Shown piece after piece: positions 20,027 through 28,112 of a stretch of DNA of 64,000 bases. Source of the DNA: an uncultured Bdellovibrionales bacterium (GTDB taxonomy: Bacteria > Bdellovibrionota > Bdellovibrionia > Bdellovibrionales > UBA1609); assembly GCA_903833275.1 (NCBI GenBank), contig CAILEP010000020.1, positions 1-64,000 of the forward strand, written 5' to 3'. A model generated the notes under the pieces. That model worked only from the letters and a program-made list of their open reading frames with translations. It made no database searches and had not been told where the DNA came from. The stretch's first letter is position 1. Every line of letters begins with the position of its first letter. A program made the translations under genes and the position numbers.

Positions 20027-21640
20027 ATGTTATTGACGGCACTTATATTTTTACCGTTAGTATTTGGCCTCGGGCTATCTGTCATTAAAGACGATGCCGT
20101 CGTAAAAAAACTAACACTCGCATTTCTAATCGCAGAATTTTTACTGAGCCTCTTTTTGTTTGCGAAGTTCGACCCCGAATCTGCGAAATTACAACTTGTA
20201 GAGCGTCACGATTGGATTGCCGCGATTGGTGTTCAATATTTTGTTGGTATTGACGGCCTTTCATTTTGGCTAGTTTTGCTCACGACCTTTTTGACCCCAC
20301 TTGCTCTATTGAGTGGCTGGACAAGCGTCGACAAAAAGGTAAAGGCCTTTTGCTTTGCTCTTCTCGCGCTCGAAACGACCATGGTTGGCACATTTGTTTC
20401 AATGAACGCAATTTTGTTCTATTGCTTTTTCGAGGCCTCATTAATCCCAATGTATTTTATGATCGGGATTTGGGGCGGCACACGTCGACTTTATGCCACT
20501 GTGAAGTTCTTTATTTTTACTATGGCCGGCTCAATCTTTATGCTTTTGGGCATTATCACCCTGATGTTTTTGACGGCCAGCCAAAATGGCGGGCAGATTT
20601 CAGCGAGCCTGCTCGATTTTTACAAGTTGCACATCCCGTTTGTTCAGGATGAATTTTTTAGCACGCAGACACTTCTGTTCTTTGCCTTTGCGGTTGCGTT
20701 CGCAATTAAAGTGCCTGTTTTTCCGTTTCACACTTGGCTGCCAGATGCGCACGTTGAGGCGCCGACACCGGGTTCAGTTATTCTGGCCGGCGTACTTTTG
20801 AAAATGGGCACTTACGGGTTTTTGCGTTTTGCCATACCAATATTTCCGCAAGCAGCAGAGCAATGGGCCTGGGCTTTTATGTTGGTCGGTGTTTTCGGCG
20901 TCATATATGGGGCTCTTGTTGCGATGGTGCAACCCGATATGAAGAAGCTCGTCGCGTATTCGTCGGTTTCACATATGGGCTACATTATGCTCGGTATGTT
21001 CGCCATGAACACGCAGGGCGTTTCGGGGGCCCTTTACCAAATGCTTAATCACGGGGTTAGCACGGGCGCGCTCTTTATGCTCGTAGGTTTCGTTTATGAG
21101 CGCACGCACACCCGTGAAATTAAGAATTACGGCGGCTTGGCTTCGGCGGCGCCCCTATTTACAATTCTCTTCGTCATCGTCACAATGTCGAGTATTGCGG
21201 TGCCACTGACAAATGGCTTCGTTGGCGAATTCTTAATTCTTCTTGGCACTTTTTCAGCCAATAAAATTATCGCAGGCTTCGCCGTTACAGGGGTGGTTCT
21301 CGGTGCCACTTACATGCTCTGGATGGTGAAGAAGGTATTTTACGGAGAGGAAGCTGGCGTTGTTCTTGAGCACAAAGCTCATGGCCTCGAACTTAATACG
21401 CGCGAAATTTTGGCCATCGTGCCCTTGATAATATTGATTTTTTGGATGGGACTTTCTTCAAATACATTTATGCATTGGTCAAAAGCCAGTGTCGAAAATC
21501 TTGTGCAAAACCACGGCCAATATCAACTGACGATCAAAGAAGACGAAGTTGAAAAATCTTTAGAAAAGGCAGTAGCCGCGAATAGCGCAAAGAAAGTTTT
21601 GAAGGCGACTATTTCTCACGAGGCAAAGAATGAACTTTAG
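20027..21640 (+). CDS. nuoM: NADH-quinone oxidoreductase subunit M
   Basis: Antiporter-like subunit of 537 residues. Marks: YFFVGIDGLSFWL-type sequence, FFEASLIPMYFMIGIWGG with its conserved Glu, FHTWLPDAHVEAPTPGSVILAGVLLKMGTYGF, and KKLVAYSSVSHMGY. The last ~40 residues form a charged soluble tail (EDEVEKSLEKAVAAN...) not usual in NuoM. It overlaps nuoN by 11 bp. Confidence 0.97.
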   Translation: MLLTALIFLPLVFGLGLSVIKDDAVVKKLTLAFLIAEFLLSLFLFAKFDPESAKLQLVERHDWIAAIGVQYFVGIDGLSFWLVLLTTFLTPLALLSGWTSVDKKVKAFCFALLALETTMVGTFVSMNAILFYCFFEASLIPMYFMIGIWGGTRRLYATVKFFIFTMAGSIFMLLGIITLMFLTASQNGGQISASLLDFYKLHIPFVQDEFFSTQTLLFFAFAVAFAIKVPVFPFHTWLPDAHVEAPTPGSVILAGVLLKMGTYGFLRFAIPIFPQAAEQWAWAFMLVGVFGVIYGALVAMVQPDMKKLVAYSSVSHMGYIMLGMFAMNTQGVSGALYQMLNHGVSTGALFMLVGFVYERTHTREIKNYGGLASAAPLFTILFVIVTMSSIAVPLTNGFVGEFLILLGTFSANKIIAGFAVTGVVLGATYMLWMVKKVFYGEEAGVVLEHKAHGLELNTREILAIVPLIILIFWMGLSSNTFMHWSKASVENLVQNHGQYQLTIKEDEVEKSLEKAVAANSAKKVLKATISHEAKNEL

Positions 21641-23111
21641 TATTCCGTTAGTCGATTTCGTCTGCATTTCGCCCGCAATTATATTGTTTTTAGCGAGCTT
21701 GATCCCGTTAACTGTAAAGGTTCTTCGGGGCAATAAAGAGCAAAATTCTTTTGCCTCTCTTTCGTGGGTTGTACTCGGTGCGGTTGCTGCCGCTTTCGCA
21801 GCGATTAGCTTTTTGCCGAAGCACTCGACCACTTACCATTTTTCGAATGCACTTGTTTTCGACGGGGTTTCGATTTTTGTAACCGTCGTCGTTTGCCTTA
21901 TTACGGTGGTGGCCGCTGTGATGGCGCGCGAAAATAACGCCACGAATGGGCGACAGTACTCTGAGTTTCTTTTTCTACTTATGAACTCAGCCGTTGGGAT
22001 GCTGTTGATGGCGTGGTCAAATGACTTGATCGTCACATTTATCGCGATAGAGATAATGTCACTTTGCCTCTACCTACTGGTGGCTTTAAGCCACGAAGAA
22101 AAATTGTCGAAAGAGGCGGCTTTTAAATACTTTATTCTAGGTGGTTTTGCATCGGCGGTATTTCTATATGGTGTTGCTTTTATTTACGGTATGTCGGGCA
22201 CCACCTACCTCAACATGATTGCGGTGCGCGCCGCCGAATTATCTACCGGCGGCTATTTATTTAAGCTTGGCCTAATTATGGCTATCGTCGGTCTTTGTTT
22301 TAAAATCGCGATTGTGCCATTTCACGCCTGGGCGCCCGATGTCTATGAGGGCTCGCCAACCCCAGTTACCGCATTTATGGCCACCGGAGTAAAGGTTGTA
22401 ACCTTCGTTGCATTTTTGAGAGTCATGAAGCTCGACTTTCTTGGTCACGACCCCAATGCGCCACTCGTCGTTATTTTGCAATGGCTAGCGGTGTTTACGA
22501 TGATTGCCGGCAATATAGCGGCAATTATGCAGCAAAGCTTAAAGCGGATGTTGGCCTATTCTAGTATCGCACACTCGGGATACGTTCTTGTTGGGCTAAT
22601 AGCCGCTACTGTGGCTGGTGAAGCTTGGCGCGGCGATCTCAGCGTTATTTTTTACGTAACGGCCTATACCATCATGACCCTCGGCGGGTTCTGCGTCGTG
22701 TGCCTACTTGAGAGTAGAGAGAATGATATTATTTTAATTGATGATATAAAGGGGTTAGCAAAACGCAACCCACTGATCGCCGGCGTGTTCGCGTTATTTC
22801 TTTTAAGCTTGGCAGGCATTCCGCCAACGGTTGGGTTTTTTGCCAAATTTTTTGTATTTTCGGCGGCGATTAAACAAGGGTTTGTTTGGCTCGCGGTTTG
22901 GGGTGCGATCGGGTCGATTATCGGCGCGTACTACTATCTAAGACCAATTGTTTATATGTACATGAAAGACGAGGACGGAGTGTCGGCGAGTGAGCATTAT
23001 CAGCTGACCTTTGGGGTAACAACACTGTTGGCCATTCTCACTCTGCTTCTTGGTTTAATGACTCAGCCATTTTATCTACAAGTGAAAGCAGCAATATCGT
23101 CATTTTTATAA
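21630..23111 (+). CDS. nuoN: NADH-quinone oxidoreductase subunit N
   Basis: The third antiporter-like subunit, 493 residues, ending the operon. Marks: FIAIEIMSLCLYLLVALSH (conserved Glu), KYFILGGFASAVFLYG, FKIAIVPFHAWAPDVYEGSPTPVTAFMATGVKV and KRMLAYSSIAHSGYVLVG. No further nuo gene follows; the next gene is convergent. Confidence 0.97.
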   Translation: MNFSIPLVDFVCISPAIILFLASLIPLTVKVLRGNKEQNSFASLSWVVLGAVAAAFAAISFLPKHSTTYHFSNALVFDGVSIFVTVVVCLITVVAAVMARENNATNGRQYSEFLFLLMNSAVGMLLMAWSNDLIVTFIAIEIMSLCLYLLVALSHEEKLSKEAAFKYFILGGFASAVFLYGVAFIYGMSGTTYLNMIAVRAAELSTGGYLFKLGLIMAIVGLCFKIAIVPFHAWAPDVYEGSPTPVTAFMATGVKVVTFVAFLRVMKLDFLGHDPNAPLVVILQWLAVFTMIAGNIAAIMQQSLKRMLAYSSIAHSGYVLVGLIAATVAGEAWRGDLSVIFYVTAYTIMTLGGFCVVCLLESRENDIILIDDIKGLAKRNPLIAGVFALFLLSLAGIPPTVGFFAKFFVFSAAIKQGFVWLAVWGAIGSIIGAYYYLRPIVYMYMKDEDGVSASEHYQLTFGVTTLLAILTLLLGLMTQPFYLQVKAAISSFL

Positions 23112-23118
23112 GCTAAGT

Positions 23119-24342
23119 TTAGATCGTATATTTTCGCAAAGATTGCATTGCGGCCTTAAAGCCGGTTTTGACAATTTTCGATAAAATTTCAGGGTTAAGG
23201 CTGAAGTGATCGGCGAAAAACATTTCGTAGTCGTCTGGGTTTGGATGAATATAAATATATTCAGTGTTCGGCTTAAAATTAGTTCGTGAAACCAAAATTT
23301 CAATAAGCTTTTCGCGATGCTCTGCTGAGATGTCTGTCTGCTTCAAATAACCATCCACCGCGGATATCAGCTGCTTCACCATTTTTTGAGTCTTGAGGTG
23401 ATTGGCAATCTTCTGTTGAACGACCTGGTAGAGCGCTTGGTTAAAAATAACTGGGGCGCCAAACTCATGTAGAGAGCCGATTGCCTTATTGTAGTGGTAG
23501 GGTTGAATTGAATATGAAGCCACCACTAAATCGGCACCCTGGTCGGTTGCAACGTGAGTTGAAAGCGTGTCGCGAATCTCGCCGTCGAAATAAAATATCT
23601 CACGCCCACGATCATCATGAATGGCGTACGGGGCAAAAAACGGAGGGAGCGCTGCTGACGCCGCGACGGCCTGGCTCACGGTAGCAAAATTAGCATGCAT
23701 CATTTCTTCGGTCTTTGTCGTCTCCGGAAAATTTCCGAAAATAACTTTTCGCGAATGATTGAGCTGGGTGGCAACCACGTAGAGCTGTACTCCAAGAGAT
23801 TTAAAAGTGTTTTCGGGGTGAGCGTGCTCGCGTAAAAATTTTTCGAGGTTCTCTGTCGAAAATACTCCGCTGACTTTAAATCCGCGCTTTAAAAGCACCT
23901 CGAGGCCGCCACTAATAACGGGGGTTTTCTTAAAGAAACTTGAGAAGATTCGCGAGGGGTGGCCGGCCTTTACATTAAGAGCAAAAATATCCCGGTAAGA
24001 AAGTGACCGAAGATAGGCCGGCGCTGGATGTTGTCTTTTTGTTTTTTCAGATTTACCAGCGGTGGAGTGGCCAGTGCCGCGCATAAAGGCTTCCACAATC
24101 GAGTCGATATCGTATCCGGCAGCAAGAAAGGTTGCGATGACTGAGCCTGCGCTAGAGCCGACATAGGTTTTAAAGGTCATCTCGTTAGATGGGAAAACAT
24201 TGGTAACGTGCTCGGGGCTGCCACCAGCGAATTTAAAGCCCTTTTCGCGTAAGGCGATACAGACACCAATGTGAAAGGCGGCGGCTTTAACTCCACCGCC
24301 GCTTAGTACTAGAGCCAGATTTTGTTTCTCGCTAAGGCGCAT
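23119..24342 (-). CDS. Patatin-like phospholipase
   Basis: A 407-residue serine lipid acyl hydrolase. The oxyanion loop GGGVKAAAFHIG is at about residues 15-26, the nucleophile elbow GSSAG places Ser64, SAALPPFF follows at about 229-236, and the dyad Asp is in DGE (about 253). No signal peptide or membrane segment is visible, so a cytoplasmic or non-classically exported protein. There is no ribosome site before the ATG; a TATAAT sits 8 bases upstream, suggesting a leaderless mRNA. Divergent from the HTH gene across palindromic sites. Substrate unknown. Confidence 0.88.
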   Translation of the reverse strand: MRLSEKQNLALVLSGGGVKAAAFHIGVCIALREKGFKFAGGSPEHVTNVFPSNEMTFKTYVGSSAGSVIATFLAAGYDIDSIVEAFMRGTGHSTAGKSEKTKRQHPAPAYLRSLSYRDIFALNVKAGHPSRIFSSFFKKTPVISGGLEVLLKRGFKVSGVFSTENLEKFLREHAHPENTFKSLGVQLYVVATQLNHSRKVIFGNFPETTKTEEMMHANFATVSQAVAASAALPPFFAPYAIHDDRGREIFYFDGEIRDTLSTHVATDQGADLVVASYSIQPYHYNKAIGSLHEFGAPVIFNQALYQVVQQKIANHLKTQKMVKQLISAVDGYLKQTDISAEHREKLIEILVSRTNFKPNTEYIYIHPNPDDYEMFFADHFSLNPEILSKIVKTGFKAAMQSLRKYTI

Positions 24343-24350
24343 AACTGAGA

Positions 24351-24356
24351 ATTATA
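24351..24356 (-). promoter_or_regulatory. -10 box of the patatin gene
   Basis: A perfect TATAAT on the minus strand, ending 8 bases before the ATG. Transcription would begin at or within two bases of the start codon. The -35 position has no consensus hexamer; instead it falls inside palindrome copy A (24373-24382), which fits a promoter that depends on an activator. Confidence 0.5.
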
Positions 24357-24372
24357 GACAAAACCCGGCCAA

Positions 24373-24382
24373 TGACTAGCCA
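24373..24382. promoter_or_regulatory. Palindromic operator copy A
   Basis: TGACTAGCCA, nine of ten bases identical to the perfect palindrome TGACTAGTCA seen twice nearby. It covers the expected -35 region of the patatin promoter. Likely bound by a dimeric regulator, perhaps the product of the adjacent HTH gene; binding is inference. Confidence 0.5.
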
Positions 24383-24385
24383 CTT

Positions 24386-24395
24386 TGACTAGTCA
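24386..24395. promoter_or_regulatory. Palindromic operator copy B
   Basis: Perfect 10-bp palindrome TGACTAGTCA, starting 13 bp after copy A, so slightly more than one helical turn apart. The pair could hold two dimers side by side. Confidence 0.55.
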
Positions 24396-24452
24396 TATCA
24401 ATCCAAGGAGGCTTTACTTAGCGGCGACGGCTGTGTAGTGTGATTTGATCAA

Positions 24453-24462
24453 TGACTAGTCA
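24453..24462. promoter_or_regulatory. Palindromic operator copy C
   Basis: Perfect TGACTAGTCA, 67 bp from copy B and immediately upstream of the ribosome site (GAGGAG) of the HTH gene. A weak promoter TTTACT (24413-24418), 17 bases, TAGTGT (24436-24441) lies just before it, so copy C would be near +1, a position suited to repression. Confidence 0.55.
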
Positions 24463-24476
24463 CGTGAGGAGAAGTC

Positions 24477-25013
24477 TTGCTGAATAAGGGTTGGCTGCCA
24501 TTAAATGAATACTCGACAAAGTATCGAGTGAGCCTGTCGACGCTGCGCAGAAGAATTCGTTCTTCTGAAGTCGCATTTCAATTTGAAGAAGGCAAGTACT
24601 GGCTCGAAGACCGCGCTATGGCCAAACCGGCCCATTCAGCAAAGTCCATTTCAAATGTGGCGGCAGAGCACCCGATTGAAGCGCAAAGTAGTTATGCCCC
24701 GCAGGCGAACTTTGTCGCGTCACCAGCCGAGGCCCATCGACCTGTGGCCGCGAGTTCTGAGGCTACAGCGGTCAATGCGGAGGGTCTTTTGCATTCAGCC
24801 CAGGGCCTCTTGCAAGAGCTCAAAAACGCTTATGTAAAAGTTCTCCATGAAAAAGAAGAGCAGATAACCCAGCTCAAAGAAGAAGTGATTGATCTAAAAA
24901 CTCTCGTGAAAATTCTTGAATCTGAAAACGACCGGCTGCAATTCAACATGCGCGAATCGGCGCCGATAGACGGTTGGCTCGACGATAATATCGACCGAAA
25001 TACAGAAAGGTAG
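24477..25013 (+). CDS. HTH and coiled-coil protein, possible autoregulator
   Basis: 178 residues. The N-terminal ~45 residues (WLPLNEYSTKYRVSLSTLRRRIRSS...YWLED) resemble the winged helix-turn-helix of MerR/excisionase-type proteins. A flexible Ala/Pro/Ser-rich linker follows (about 50-105), then a strong coiled coil (about 108-160, with LHEKEEQITQLKEEVIDLKTLVKILESEN). The start is TTG, set by GAGGAG six bases upstream. It stands alone between the patatin gene and lon, with its own terminator. DNA binding is suggested by the fold and by the palindromes upstream; the target is unknown. Confidence 0.75.
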   Translation: MLNKGWLPLNEYSTKYRVSLSTLRRRIRSSEVAFQFEEGKYWLEDRAMAKPAHSAKSISNVAAEHPIEAQSSYAPQANFVASPAEAHRPVAASSEATAVNAEGLLHSAQGLLQELKNAYVKVLHEKEEQITQLKEEVIDLKTLVKILESENDRLQFNMRESAPIDGWLDDNIDRNTER

Positions 25014-25032
25014 TTTTTTAAACTACCTTTCT
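25004..25032 (+). terminator. Strong hairpin terminator after the HTH gene
   Basis: A perfect 13-bp stem (25004-25016 with 25020-25032) and a three-base loop, starting within the last codons and including the stop codon. Downstream is AT-rich with T-runs. The stem is symmetrical enough to act for the convergent lon transcript too. Confidence 0.8.
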
Positions 25033-25063
25033 TTGAGCTCAATTTAATATTTTTTAAATTTTA

Positions 25064-27475
25064 CTATGCGGCCGAAGCGGCACGCGGCACTTTCGGTTTC
25101 TTGCTAAGTTTCGGCCCAACTGTTTTGCGTTCGCTTTTTCGATCAAACGCTACAGCTAAAACCTCATCAACATTTTCGACGAAAATGAACTTCAATTTTT
25201 CCTTAAACTGGTCTGGGATATCAGAAAGATCCTTCTGATTTGCCAAGGGCATAATAATGTTCGTGATGCCGTGATTGAGCGCGGCCAAAGCCTTTTCGCG
25301 CAATCCACCGATTGGCAATACTCTTCCAGCCAAAGTCACTTCACCGGTCATCGCCACATCGCTTCGAACCGGGGTATCGGTCAGTAAGCTGATGATACCG
25401 ACGGCCATCGTGATCCCGGCTGAGGGGCCATCTTTGGGTATGCCGCCCGCTGGGATGTGCAGATGAATTTCAGTGTTTTCAAAAATATTCTCATCGATAC
25501 CAAGCTCTTCAGAGTGGGCGCGTGCATACGAAAGGGCTGCTTTTGCAGATTCTTTCATTACATCGCCAAGCTGACCCGTTAATACGAGACCGCCTTTGCC
25601 TTTCATCTTGAGTGCTTCGATATACAAGATCTCGCCGCCAACTTGGGTCCAAGCTAGGCCGGTTACGATACCAACTTGGCTTTCAGTCAGCCGCTCGTCA
25701 CGTAGAAATCGTGGTGCTCCAAGGTAGTCATGGGCAACATCTGCAGTTACCGTCACTTTATCAGTTTTACCCGAAACAACGCGTTTTGCGATTTTTCGGC
25801 AAACTGAACCAACTTCGCGCTCTAGGTTTCGAACGCCAGCTTCACGAGTATAGCCTGCGATTACGGCCCGAATACCGTCGTCTGTGAATTCGACGTTTTC
25901 AGCCGTAACACCATTTTGCTTCATTTGCTTTTCAACAATATGTTGCTTGGCGATAACTAACTTGTCGTTTTCGGTATAGCCCGAGATGCTGATTAACTCC
26001 ATACGATCGCGAAGTGCGCTCGGGATATTATCAACAACGTTAGCCGTTGCGATAAACAGAACGTTACTTAAATCAAAATCGACATTCAAATAGTTATCTC
26101 TGAATGTTGAGTTCTGTTCTGGGTCAAGAACCTCGAGCATCGCGGCACTCGGGTCGCCACGAAAGTCTGAGCCCAATTTATCTATCTCATCAAGAACGAT
26201 AACCGGGTTGTTTGTTTTAACAGTTTTTAATGCCTGAATAATTTTGCCGGGCATCGCGCCAACATAGGTGCGGCGATGACCACGAATTTCTGCCTCATCT
26301 TTTACTCCGCCAAGTGAAAGGCGAAAGTATTCGCGGCCCATTGCTCTTGCAATGCTTTTGCCGAGCGAAGTTTTGCCAACGCCAGGGGGGCCAGCGAAAC
26401 AAAGGATGGGGCCACGCATGCCCTTTTCTTTCAGCTTTCTTACAGCAAGAAATTCAAGGATGCGGTCTTTTACCTTATGTAGATCGTAATGGTCTTCGTC
26501 TAAAACTTTTTTGGCGTTGTCGATGTCGAGAAGATCGACTGAGCTATTGCCCCAGGGGAGGTCGATAAACCAGTCCAAATAGGTTCGCAACATTGAAGCT
26601 TCGCTTGCATCTGGATGCATGCGCTCAAGGCGGCTTAATTGTTTAAGAGCCTCTGCCTCAACAGTGCTCGGCATCTTTCGACCCTTGATCTTTTCGCGCA
26701 ACTCATCGACCTCTTCAGATTTAGAGTCGCCATCACCAAGTTCATTTTTAATTGCGCGCATTTGCTCGCGCAAAAAGTATTCGCGCTGGCTTTTCGACAT
26801 TTCGTCTTTTGCCTGACTGCGAATTTTTGCTTGCATCTGCAAAACTTCAAGTTCGCTAGCAAGAATATCATTTACAAGCTGTAAGCGCTTCTTCGGATCT
26901 TGTGTTTCGAGAACACGTTGTCCGTCGCTTACCTTCAGGCCAAGATTAGACGCAATAAGATCCGCCATGCGACCTGGGTCGGTGACGTCGTCTAATACTA
27001 ATAATAAGTCGGGCGAAAGCATGCGGCCCAAAGCAATGATCTTCTCGAGATGCTCTTTGGCATTTCGAACCATTGCTTCAAACTCAATAGGTGTACCCTG
27101 CGCAGCATTTTCGGCAATCTTCTCGCAGTTCACTTCATAAAAGGGTTCAGTTTTTGAATACTTTTTAATCTCACCCTTTGAGATGCCTTGGATGAGAATT
27201 TTAACGCGTCCGTCGGGTAGTTTGCGCATTCGCATAATCATTGCGATTGTGCCGACGCGATAAATCGACCCTTCTTTTGGGTTCTCTTCAGAAATTTCTT
27301 TCTGCGAAGCCAAAAAAATCAGACGATTTTTTGCTAATGCTTCTTCTACAGCGCGTATTGAGCTTTCTCGGCCCACATAGAGCGGTAGAATCATGTAAGG
27401 GAATACCACGATATCTCTGACCGGTAGCATGGGTAAGTTGTCAGGTATATCGATCACTTTGTCGTCGAATTTCAT
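25064..27475 (-). CDS. lon: ATP-dependent protease Lon
   Basis: An 803-residue AAA+ serine protease for misfolded and regulatory proteins. Order: N-terminal substrate domain (PVRDIVVFPYMILPLYVGR), coiled coil, ATPase with GPPGVGKT (about residues 362-369) and VIVLDEIDKLG, and a protease domain with the catalytic Ser in PKDGPSAG and Lys in GGLREKALAA. The ATG at 27475 follows GGAGG by five bases; an upstream TTG in frame is not needed. The tail is basic (RKSERKTVGPKLSKKPK). Confidence 0.97.
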   Translation of the reverse strand: MKFDDKVIDIPDNLPMLPVRDIVVFPYMILPLYVGRESSIRAVEEALAKNRLIFLASQKEISEENPKEGSIYRVGTIAMIMRMRKLPDGRVKILIQGISKGEIKKYSKTEPFYEVNCEKIAENAAQGTPIEFEAMVRNAKEHLEKIIALGRMLSPDLLLVLDDVTDPGRMADLIASNLGLKVSDGQRVLETQDPKKRLQLVNDILASELEVLQMQAKIRSQAKDEMSKSQREYFLREQMRAIKNELGDGDSKSEEVDELREKIKGRKMPSTVEAEALKQLSRLERMHPDASEASMLRTYLDWFIDLPWGNSSVDLLDIDNAKKVLDEDHYDLHKVKDRILEFLAVRKLKEKGMRGPILCFAGPPGVGKTSLGKSIARAMGREYFRLSLGGVKDEAEIRGHRRTYVGAMPGKIIQALKTVKTNNPVIVLDEIDKLGSDFRGDPSAAMLEVLDPEQNSTFRDNYLNVDFDLSNVLFIATANVVDNIPSALRDRMELISISGYTENDKLVIAKQHIVEKQMKQNGVTAENVEFTDDGIRAVIAGYTREAGVRNLEREVGSVCRKIAKRVVSGKTDKVTVTADVAHDYLGAPRFLRDERLTESQVGIVTGLAWTQVGGEILYIEALKMKGKGGLVLTGQLGDVMKESAKAALSYARAHSEELGIDENIFENTEIHLHIPAGGIPKDGPSAGITMAVGIISLLTDTPVRSDVAMTGEVTLAGRVLPIGGLREKALAALNHGITNIIMPLANQKDLSDIPDQFKEKLKFIFVENVDEVLAVAFDRKSERKTVGPKLSKKPKVPRAASAA

Positions 27476-27662
27476 GTTGCCTCCGCGTACCTTTCTAACA
27501 ACCTCTTCGGTCTCGAGTGCGGAGGCCTTAAGCAATTTTATTTTTTATTTAGTCTGGAATTTCTTGAAATGACTCAATTATTCCTTGAGAAAACGTGTCA
27601 AATTTCCGTGCCGCGACCCAGACATAATCGGTAAGTCTTAGGACGATCGCCGAAAAAAGGTC
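27476..27662. other. Gap between the DksA-like gene and lon
   Basis: 187 bp that must hold the lon promoter. On the minus strand a TTGACA (27594-27599 region) is present but has no good -10 at the normal distance, and no clear heat-shock consensus was found. No tRNA or small gene was seen. Confidence 0.4.
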
Positions 27663-28034
27663 CTACTTTGCATAACGTTTAGACAGATCTTCGCGAATTT
27701 CTGCGCCTTCGACACTTAACCTGGTCCAAGGTATAGCCAAAAGTCGTTCGGGCTCGATAGCCTCATCAGTTTCTTCGCAGATACCGTAAACACCGCGTTC
27801 AATTTTCGCCAAAGCGATTTCGATTTCTAGTAATTGGGTGCGCGATCGTTCTTGGGCAGACATATATTGACCCTCTGCCAGCGTATCAACAGCCTGATCT
27901 GTTTCGTCGCCCCCACGGTCTCGTGAGTGAAACTCGCGGTGGTTCTCGCGAATGCGGTTGAGCAAATCAGCCTTCAGATTGAGCAACGTCTCTTTGCAGA
28001 GATTGATTACTTTTGTAGATAGTTGCCGCGCCAT
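27663..28034 (-). CDS. DksA/TraR-family protein lacking the zinc-finger cysteines
   Basis: A 123-residue protein with the DksA layout: an N-terminal coiled coil with an acidic tip (DRGGDETDQAVD), then a globular end reading YGICEETDEAIEPERLLAIPWTRL. DksA enters the RNA polymerase secondary channel and, with ppGpp, adjusts transcription. The usual C4 zinc site is nearly gone: Cys86 remains, while Thr89, Ser107 and Gly110 stand where cysteines are expected. This resembles zinc-independent DksA paralogues. A very strong ribosome site (GAGGAGGAG) precedes the ATG. Confidence 0.88.
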   Translation of the reverse strand: MARQLSTKVINLCKETLLNLKADLLNRIRENHREFHSRDRGGDETDQAVDTLAEGQYMSAQERSRTQLLEIEIALAKIERGVYGICEETDEAIEPERLLAIPWTRLSVEGAEIREDLSKRYAK

Positions 28035-28112
28035 AAACTCCTCCTCATGTGTGAGTCGCGTTCTTGCGACTCGAACTGAAAATTAGACAGAGGTGGGTAG
28101 AGGTCGGGTTAG

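Noticed and set aside
24449-24470. CACGTG next to palindrome copy C considered as a further parS site
   Set aside because: It lacks the GTT/AAC arms and overlaps the better supported TGACTAGTCA repeat.
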